A stretch of 64,000 bases of DNA from Salvia splendens (lineage: Eukaryota; Streptophyta; Magnoliopsida; Lamiales; Lamiaceae), in the NCBI RefSeq assembly GCF_004379255.2, contig NC_056049.1, forward strand, positions 4,836,001 through 4,900,000. The letters are read 5' to 3'. Both the position numbers and the translations under genes were made by a program. Below the pieces are notes generated by a model, which searched no databases, was not told the DNA's origin, and worked only from the letters and a program-made list of their open reading frames with translations. Below, piece after piece: positions 56,898 to 64,000 of the stretch. How positions within the stretch are numbered: the stretch's first letter is position 1; the number at the start of each line of letters is the position of its first letter.

Positions 56898-58445
56898 ATG
56901 CACGGTGGAGACGACGAATCACCCGGCTCGCAGGAATCGGGCTATGGCGGCAATCCTTCACAGCCGTCGGGATACGGCGGCTATCCTTCTCAGTCGTCGG
57001 GATATGGCGGCTATCCTTCTCATCCTTCAGGATATGGCGGGTCTCCGTCCCAACCGTGGATTTTGGGTCAATCTCCCCCGCCGTGGGCATCGAGTCCAAA
57101 CCTTCCTCCATCTCAGTCGTGGAGGTCTTCTCCAACGCCCCCACCTTTTCAGCGGAATCTGAGTTGCTCGGCGTTTGGAAATTACAGACCCAACCTCGAC
57201 GCGCTTAACCAGCCGTGTCCGGAGTCCCCTTTCCTATCCAGCCAATCTCCTTACACCGAAGCAGATCAAGATGCACTCGATATCATGATGGAGCTGCTCA
57301 GTTCCGGCATCCCGGATACGCCTGCAACCCGGGTGGAAACACCCGTTCCGACCCGAAGCAGTGCCGGGGGCGGTGGCGGTGGCGGTAGCAGTGCCGGAGG
57401 CAGCGTAGGCAGTGGCGGTGGCTCAGGCTCCAAACGGGGCAAGCTCTACACCAAAGCGAAGTCCATTGTCGTGGTGAGGGCGTGGGATGCCATCACATCG
57501 GACCCCATAGTGGACACCGATCAGACCGAGGGGAGCTTTTGGCGGCGCGTCCTGATGGCATACGACGAGTTCAAACCTGCCAACGCCCGAGAGGGCGACC
57601 CAAAACAGATCCGCAAAAAGTGGTCTAGGATTCTGTCGGCTACCAAGCGGTTCGCGTGCATATACCAGAACAACCTTCTCCACGATGAGAGTGGCCGAAG
57701 CGAAGCAGACGTGAAGGCCCTGTCGATGGGCCAATACAACACGGAGGGCTAGCCGAAGTTCATAATGTGGGAGGAGTATCTAGTCCTCGCGGATTGTCCG
57801 AAATTCAAGGCAATCTGCGCGCAAGAGGTCACTGGAGCTCCCGGGCCGAAGCGTACAAGACACAACCTTGCCGGGGACTACAGCAGCGGAAGTGGCTCGC
57901 ACTCGTTCGAGCAGAACGACGAGCAAGTCGAAGTGCCAGCCCCTACACACACTCGGCGAGGACGGCCCCTGGGACAACAGGCCTCTATCCGCAGCTCCAG
58001 AAGGGCTCAAAGTGCCTCCTGCCTATCGTCGGCAGCGTCTGGATCGCGCATCGCGCAGCCCGCCCCAATCCCACAGCACATGGTTCCTGGTCCCCACGAG
58101 GTCTTGAGGGAGAACCTCGATGTGCAGTTGATGCAACAACTGTAGGACGTCTGCAGCAAATACCTAGCCACCGATGACCCGTACATCAAGAATATATACC
58201 AGAAGCTCATCACTCGGATTGAGCGTCGTCTAGGGTTGGCTGATGATGCTCCTGGGGGAACCGCGGCCGGCAGCAGCGAGGGAGGAGGAGGAGGAGGAGA
58301 AGAAGAAGAAGAAGAAGAAGAAGAAGAAGAAGAAGAAGAAGAAGAAGAAGAAGAAGAAGAAGAAGAAGAAGAAGAAGAAGAAGAAGAAGAAGAAGAAGAA
58401 GAAGAAGAAGAAGAAGACGAGGAAGCCGACTTCGACACCGAGTAG
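56898..58445 (+). pseudogene. Harbinger ORF1 Myb-like protein with two in-frame TAG codons
   Basis: One frame of 516 codons is open except for TAG at 57750-57752 and 58143-58145. The N-terminus is a low-complexity repeat of GYGGYPSQPS-type units (about residues 15-55). A Gly/Ser linker (GGGGGGSSAGG) follows. The Myb/trihelix-like domain comes next: YTKAKSIVVVRAWDAITSD, PIVDTDQTEGSFWRRVLMAY and IRKKWSRILSATKRF. After the first TAG, PKFIMWEEYLVLADCPKFKA continues the family pattern. After the second, KYLATDDPYIKNIYQKLITR continues into a run of more than 40 glutamates and the stop. ORF1 proteins bind the element ends and help the transposase. Both TAG codons may be former CAG (C to T change). 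The frame is otherwise well preserved. Confidence 0.82.
58294..58418 (+). repeat. (GAA)n microsatellite coding a polyglutamate run
   Basis: About 40 GAA/GAG triplets in the ORF1 frame. On the other strand it reads as a serine run, which is not a gene. Confidence 0.95.
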
Positions 58446-58751
58446 ACGGTGGCGGAGTTTTTATTTGTATTTTATTTTAAATATTCGTTGTATAATTTTA
58501 CAATTTTCAATACAACGAATATTCGGTCTCAATTACCTCGTTTTCTAATTATCTACATTGCGATGATTTTAATTATACCTGATTGAAACTAAAAACATTT
58601 TAAAATGAAAATTGATTATAAAATTTGGGGCTATTGGAAGTGTCCACCATAGTGGCGGAAACAAAATTTTGAGATTGTGGACAATAATTTTGGGGTTGTG
58701 GACAAAAACTGGGGCGGGACTATTAGGGTGTCCGTCTTATAATGGATACTC

Positions 58752-59284
58752 TAACTATTCAAACACACCTACATGTATTGAGTATTCTTTTCATGTTAAC
58801 AGTATTACTAATTAATTATTACATGAAATAATGGAAGAAATCGATTCCTAATCATAGTTCGTTATAGTAACATAATGGCTCTAAAATTCATGCAATGCAA
58901 TGATGATATATTGAGTTCACACTTTGATGTTGAGTTGGTATAGTAGTCTAGGACTAGCTAGGACCATATTTTAAGTTAAGTTAATTATTTCATTAAAGTA
59001 AGAATTTCTTTTGTTGCCTACTTGTCTTTCGTGGTACGAGTACGAGCCCTTTTTAGGTTACTATCATTAACCACATGATCACTTCTTTTCAGTCTGTCAC
59101 TTGAGTTTAATAAGACACAATCCCACCACTGAGCCCTACTGTCGACTTTTAAATTCATATATCAAACTATATATCTCAACTTGTTATATTAGTTCCAATT
59201 CAATTCTTTAGTTCTGTCACCTTTAAATTCTTACATCGAGCTCTATATCTCACCTTGTTATATTAGTTCGAATTCAATTCTTTA
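58752..59284. other. AT-rich intergenic
   Basis: A direct repeat (TCTCAACTTGTTATATTAGT-type sequence) occurs at about 59172 and 59244. No gene seen. Confidence 0.4.
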
Positions 59285-59517
59285 GCTTCGTCCACGATTT
59301 AAAGTCTTACTTTGATTTGACATAAGTTTTAACAAATGTGAAGGATAGTGATTAAAAAAAAGTTAATACAATGTATGTCCCACTTTATATACTCCATATT
59401 AATTTTATAGTAGAAGGTGAGTATAAAAATTTATATAGTGGAATGTGGGATCCATTATTTAAAATGGAATTTTAGATTATGGACGTCCCAAAATAGTAAA
59501 TTGAGACATTATGGAGT
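59285..59517. mobile_element. Degenerate Stowaway-like MITE
   Basis: The right end resembles the family (ATGGACGTCCCAAAATAGTA, then ATTATGGAG before TTA). The left end CTTCGTCCACGATTTAAAG is a weak match. TA occurs at both limits. Called only from partial similarity. Confidence 0.35.
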
Positions 59518-60121
59518 TAGTACTATTTACATGCACCAATAGCCAAGTCTTATGATATTTTTTTATTCAAAAGAAAAGCTCAAAGCCAACAAGTTAGCCA
59601 ATATCAAAGTTTGTAGCATCCAAGAACACAAAAGAGCATACAACATAAAACAATACCAATGCACCCAAAAACAAAACAACCCTACTTAATTAATACTCAC
59701 CTACCCGATAAGAAAGAATTAAGAAATATAGTTAAAATGACAAGTGGTGTTAAAATAAAATGTTAATCAGCTTGAGTGAAAAATTTTGAAAAGAGAAAAT
59801 AAGTATTTTAGTTACTATAAGCAACTGAGATAGTCACAAAAAGGTAGAAGAGGATGTGAAGCTCAGTCCATAAAGAGACATGTGTGTGTATGAGAGAGAG
59901 AGTGTGTGTGTATGAAGCTTTAATTATGGGCAGCTCTAATCTGAATCTATGATGCTTTTGTGGAATAGAAGATTGTCATTCCATGACATGCACACAACCA
60001 AAAGTTGACCCCACCCTTCATTTTAATTTTTTTCTCCTTTGCTAGTTTTAAAATTCACTTCATATTTTAATTTGCATTTATATGATTTAAAGGGTTTAAA
60101 ATAATAATGTGCAATTAGTAA
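59518..60121. other. AT-rich intergenic
   Basis: No gene seen. An A-rich stretch at 59560-59700 might be a LINE 3' remnant on the minus strand, but this is not supported. Confidence 0.3.
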
Positions 60122-60250
60122 AATACTACAAAAAAATTGTGTTTACAAGCACCCAAGTGCTTAGAAAAATAGCATACACCGAGCACTTTCTAAGCACAAA
60201 AGGTGCTCGGTAAATGCTTCCCCTCAATGTCGTTTTGTAAGCACTTAAAT
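60122..60250. mobile_element. Possible CACTA-type end fragment
   Basis: TACTACAAAAAAATTGTG resembles the CACTACAA terminus of CACTA transposons. It is followed by subterminal-like repeats of AAGCACCCAAGTGCTTAG and GGTGCTCGG, some in inverted pairs. No opposite end and no transposase were seen. Confidence 0.35.
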
Positions 60251-60420
60251 ATATGAACTTTGTGTTAATTATGTCATTTTTCTATGTAAAAAATAATTTA
60301 TTAAAAAATGGAGTAGAATTTTTGTTTCTTGTGGAATGATCTAAACATAAAAACCAAGAAGAATTCTTGTGATTTTTTACATCCGATCCCTGCACAATAT
60401 ATAGTACTATGAATTATGAT

Positions 60421-60600
60421 GTCCGCAGGGACAGCGCAGTTGGTTGGTACGTTCCGGATGGACAGATTTGTATGAATGAATTATGATTCAAAATTGTTTA
60501 ATTTTAACTATAATCACGGGTTCAGATTTATAATAAGCATGTGTGCACACTAAACTGCGAATCATAGAGGTGTATGACAAGTATGAGCATTGCTCCTCGT
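60421..60600 (+). mobile_element. Candidate tRNA-derived SINE or fragment
   Basis: GGGACAGCGCAGTTGGTTGG (60428 on) resembles a polymerase III A box with its surroundings. ACGGGTTCAGATTT (60517 on) resembles a B box. The A-B distance of about 75 bases is longer than usual. TGAATTATGAT occurs exactly at 60410-60420 and again at 60477-60487, which could be a target duplication around the first 56 bases only. The end is unclear. Confidence 0.4.
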
Positions 60601-62759
60601 TTTAGTCAATGTTATAATTAATTTGATTCTAATATCTTAAAACCTCATTAATTTTATAAATTATATCACCTCTATCTATTAAAAATAATATTCATGAGTA
60701 GGTCTTGAAAAGGAAAGAGATAAAGTAGATAAAATAGGAGAAATAAAAAGAAATTATGAAAAAGATAGGAATGGGAGAGATAAAAAGCGAGTAATAAATT
60801 GGGAGCAACATTTAATTTTTAGTATATGACTATTTTTTGTGGACGGATATGAACGGCTAATATGGAAAGATAAAACTATTTTTTTGGATGGATAGAGTAT
60901 AAAACTAAAGCTCAATTTATAATTTTATTCATCATTTAATGTTATAGAGAAAATGATATCTGCATCGGTTTGATGAACATTATAAAATTAATGACGTCAA
61001 TGATTATTTTTATCAGAATCAAACTATATGAATAAAAGAAGGTAATTTGAATGAAACTTGAGTGGTGCTCATAAGAAACTTGAGTGGTGTTCATAAACAA
61101 TTCTTTAATAATGTATATATATCTTAACATTTTTGTGTATTATTATTCATTACCGTTATATTCTCCCTATCACATTCTAAGTAAAATGTGTCTATTTTGA
61201 CACAGGAATTTAAATAGCAATGTTTAGTAAACTAAATTGTTATATAATAAAATAGAAAAGGAAGATAATGAACTTAATTGCCAACTACAAAATATGTTGC
61301 AATGAGATATCCCAAAAATAAATATGTCTGGTTTGAGATGAAGGACTATATAATACTTCATGTGGAGTTATAATGAGTCCCCTTGTTGTTGTAAGTTCGT
61401 GGATACACTTATTCTTGTTAGCATAAATGTACTAAATTCAATTTATAATGTATTGAACTCAAAAAATAAAAACCTTCGAGATTGAACCGTAAAATTCATT
61501 ATTTTGAGTTTCAAGAAATTATGTAAAACATTCATTAATTTTATACCTCAAATACAATATTAAAATAGAGGATTATTTACGAACCCACAATGAAAGTACA
61601 CTTTTGCATCCTCTCCTAACTTGTTGCAATAAAATAGAAAAAAATTAATTTTAATACTAGAAATATCAAGATATTTTCTAAATCTAGATGCTATGTAGAA
61701 TCCTCTAAAATTATATGGTTAAATATCTAGATAAGTAGTACATTATCTAGATATAAAATTATATAGATTTCTCTAGATAAATATAGATATTATGTAGGAC
61801 AGTAGGGGTGATAAAATATTTAGATTTTTATTTAGAAAAATCTAGATATAGAATTATAGAATTTATGAAGAATGTCGGAATAAGTAGGTTGTATCATTTG
61901 ACAAAGTTGAAATTTCTTAATAAGTCTAAATCACTAAATCTCCTAAATTCTTTGTTATACATTAGACGTTATTGTCCACGTAAATATTTTCTATAACTTG
62001 CATTAGTCTTTTCACAAATCTCTTTTATTTAAAATTTTCTCTTCACTAGCTAATCTTTTTACCATCTCCAAGGCTTATACTTCTTATATACTAGCTTCTA
62101 AAAGAAAGAGTTAGTATAAAATAACGTTCACCTCCTTACTATTTATCTCTCCTAAAGAAATAAGTTCTTACTTCATTCGGAATTAAAGTAAAAATTCGAA
62201 GAACAAATTCTCAAATTTATTTCAGTTCAATAAATATACAAGTCTTATTAATAGGCTATTAAATTATGATCTTCTGAATTTATATCAAATAATAATATTT
62301 TGTTTTTGTCAATATGTATATGAAAATTTTAGTTATATCCATATATAGTATAGAATAGTGAATTTGATTTATCTCTCCTAAAGGAATAAGTTCTTCCTTC
62401 ATTTAGAATTAAAGTAAAGATTCGAAGAACAAATTCTCAAATTTATTTCAATTCAATAAATATGCAAGTCTTATTAATAAGCTATTAAATTATGATATTC
62501 TGAATTTATATCAAATAATAATAATTTGTTTTTGTCAATATGTATATGAAAAAATTAGTTATACCCATACATAGTATAGAATAGTGAATTTGATTACATG
62601 TTTCTATTATACAAAGATTATCTACTTTTTCTCTTCTCTCTTATATTTTACTCATTTTTCTTTACCCATCTTTCTTACTTTATCAATTATTCTCGTTTAC
62701 TTATGCTAATTGATACATGCATATTATATGAGCATTATTTGTTAGCAATATTGTTATCA
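60601..62759. other. AT-rich intergenic with local duplications
   Basis: A stretch of about 150 bp at 62150-62350 (TCTCCTAAAG, AATTAAAGTAAA, CGAAGAACAAATTCTC) is repeated at about 62372-62590 with few changes. Worn Stowaway-like sequences may lie at 60669-60898 and 61160-61350. No gene seen. Confidence 0.4.
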
Positions 62760-63022
62760 TTCCCTCCGTCCCGGCTAAAATGACACATTTCTTGGTCGGC
62801 ATGGGATTTTAGGAATTGTTGGTTAATGTGTTTAATTAGAAAGAGAAAAAGTGAGTGTAAGTACTAAAATAGAGAGAAAAAAAATGATGAATATTTTTAT
62901 AGGAGCGATAAAAAATGGTTGGGTGTATTAATTGGAGAGAGAAAATTTCAAAAAAATGAAATGTGTCATCTTATTTGGGACAAATTAAAAAAAATGTGTC
63001 ATCTTTAGTGGGACGAAGGGAG
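62760..63022. mobile_element. Stowaway-type MITE
   Basis: 263 bp. Left end TTCCCTCCGTCCCGGCTAAA, right end the reverse of TTAGTGGGACGAAGGGAG. TA follows on the right; CA on the left is probably a changed TA. The inner arms share AAATGTGTCATCTT and its complement. Confidence 0.85.
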
Positions 63023-63024
63023 TA

Positions 63025-63370
63025 ATACATTATTTATTTTACTTAACCAAAAAGTACAAAACTAAGCAAAGTAACACTACGAGGCAGCAACAACCCGACC
63101 CCAAGTCATGCCTCAACAAAAAGTCACACCGCCCGCTCAACCAAGAACAAGACACCAACAACAAAAAGAAAGATGCACCAGAGGAAAAAAGAAAGAAAGA
63201 AAAAAAACACCAAAGCCACAAAAGAGCACACCTCAAATGCTCTAGCACGAATCAAAACCCATCGTAAAACCCTCAAGAAGCATCAAAACTCGACATCATA
63301 CAACCGAAGGACATTACTGTCTTACCACACCGTCCTCCGTCATGAGCACCTAGTTCAGGCATCACCAACC
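63025..63370 (-). mobile_element. Possible LINE 3' remnant
   Basis: Read on the minus strand, this has the G/T-rich, stop-filled look and A-rich end (AAGTAAAATAAATAATG) of a plant LINE 3' UTR. No reverse-transcriptase sequence is visible, so the call is weak. Confidence 0.25.
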
Positions 63371-63417
63371 TCCAATGGCGGACCTAGGATTTTTACAATG
63401 GGGGGTCCAAATTACTA

Positions 63418-63638
63418 CTCCTTCTGTTCTATAATAGTAGAGTCACTTCTTTTCGGCACATAGATTTAGAAAGAGATATTAAATATATTAAGTAAAGAGA
63501 AAATAAAGTAGGAAATAGATGAAAGTACAGAAAATAAAGTAAGGAAAAAATTGTTACTTTTTGCTAAATACGGAAATGACTCTATGATGGAACGTCCCAA
63601 AATGGAGAAATGACTTCACTACTATGAAACAGAAGGAG
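63418..63638. mobile_element. Stowaway-type MITE
   Basis: 221 bp with TA on both sides. Ends are CTCCTTCTGTTCTATAATAG and the reverse of CTACTATGAAACAGAAGGAG, a close match over 20 bases. Confidence 0.8.
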
Positions 63639-64000
63639 TATTAACAATCGTTGCATATTTTTAGTATTGATGACGCCAGAAACAAGTCGACATAAAAACG
63701 GATGAGAAGAGATAAATAATTGGAGAATGAACAATATAAATTAAAAATCATTACATTATGATCTTACAATAGCAATATTTACACAAATGGAAAAATAAAT
63801 AAAAACGATAGTATGAGAAAATAAAAATAATTAATTAATAGTTAATGAATTAATTATAAAAATAAAAAGGAATTAGGTAACAGGAGTAGATAAATGAACT
63901 AGCATAGTTAATAAAAAAAAATCCTTCGCAAATGAAACTAGTTAAGAGAAAATATACAAAGAATAAAATTAGTTGTAAGAATAAAACTGATTAAATCAGC
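63639..64000. other. AT-rich window end
   Basis: No feature recognised. Confidence 0.4.

Larger units (their letters stand above)
56591..58751 (+). mobile_element. PIF/Harbinger-like element, ORF1-only
   Basis: 2,161 bp flanked by TAA (56588-56590 and 58752-58754). Ends are GGGTATCCACTATGGG and, reversed, GAGTATCCATTATAAG. The left 170 bp is GC-rich with GGGCGA/GGCGCGCC-type motifs. A TATA box (TATAAATA, 56813-56820) precedes the ORF1 at 56898. No DDE transposase frame is present, so it is non-autonomous. Confidence 0.85.

Noticed and set aside
58007..58438. Poly-serine frame on the minus strand
   Set aside because: Antisense of the (GAA)n tract.

Overview
The window is nuclear DNA of a flowering plant, very probably a eudicot. 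It is AT-rich, its genes have small spliced exons with GT-AG introns, and it is full of Ty1/Copia LTR retrotransposons and short inverted-repeat transposons. The protein families (NAC, PHR1-like MYB-CC, RGLG, WPP-domain, organic cation transporter) are plant families. The species cannot be fixed from the sequence alone. An asterid is my weak impression only.

Four host genes look intact: a 127-residue single-membrane-span protein (7348-8809, minus, 2 exons); a NAC transcription factor (14497-15971, plus, 4 exons); an intronless organic cation/carnitine transporter (29364-30929, minus); and a PHL2/PHL3-type MYB-CC factor (53743-55359, minus, 6 exons). Two host-gene relics are visible: the 3' half of an RGLG-type RING ubiquitin ligase (5666-6697) and a broken WPP-domain gene (42020-42438). 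The four intact genes are unrelated and do not form a pathway or cluster.

Mobile DNA by region. 1-4913 is the 3' part of a Copia element with its 3' LTR. 12540-13153 is a probable solo LTR. 17793-22578 is a complete but broken Copia on the minus strand. 23428-28761 is a very young, apparently intact Copia (2 differences between the 628-bp LTRs, TTTTT target duplication). 31599-32310 is a hAT-like element with an 8-bp target duplication, beside a local duplication upstream of the transporter. 33273-35932 and 35951-36277 are two repeat elements sandwiched between (TA)n tracts; the first carries a large head-to-head minisatellite. 38268-38685 and 39251-39696 are MULE-type MITEs. 39753-40986 is a Stowaway MITE holding a PIF/Harbinger-like element, which itself holds a 73-bp tandem array. 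41208-41855 is a second inverted minisatellite element. 45317-47200 and 56591-58751 are PIF/Harbinger-like elements that kept only ORF1, the Myb-like DNA-binding protein. Many Stowaway MITEs are scattered through the rest.

No clearly new protein system is present. The most unusual structures are the two inverted arrays of about 21-bp units (33.9-35.2 kb and 41.3-41.8 kb), the three-level nested transposon at 39.75-40.99 kb, and the ORF1-only Harbinger elements, one of which is open over 516 codons except for two TAG codons.
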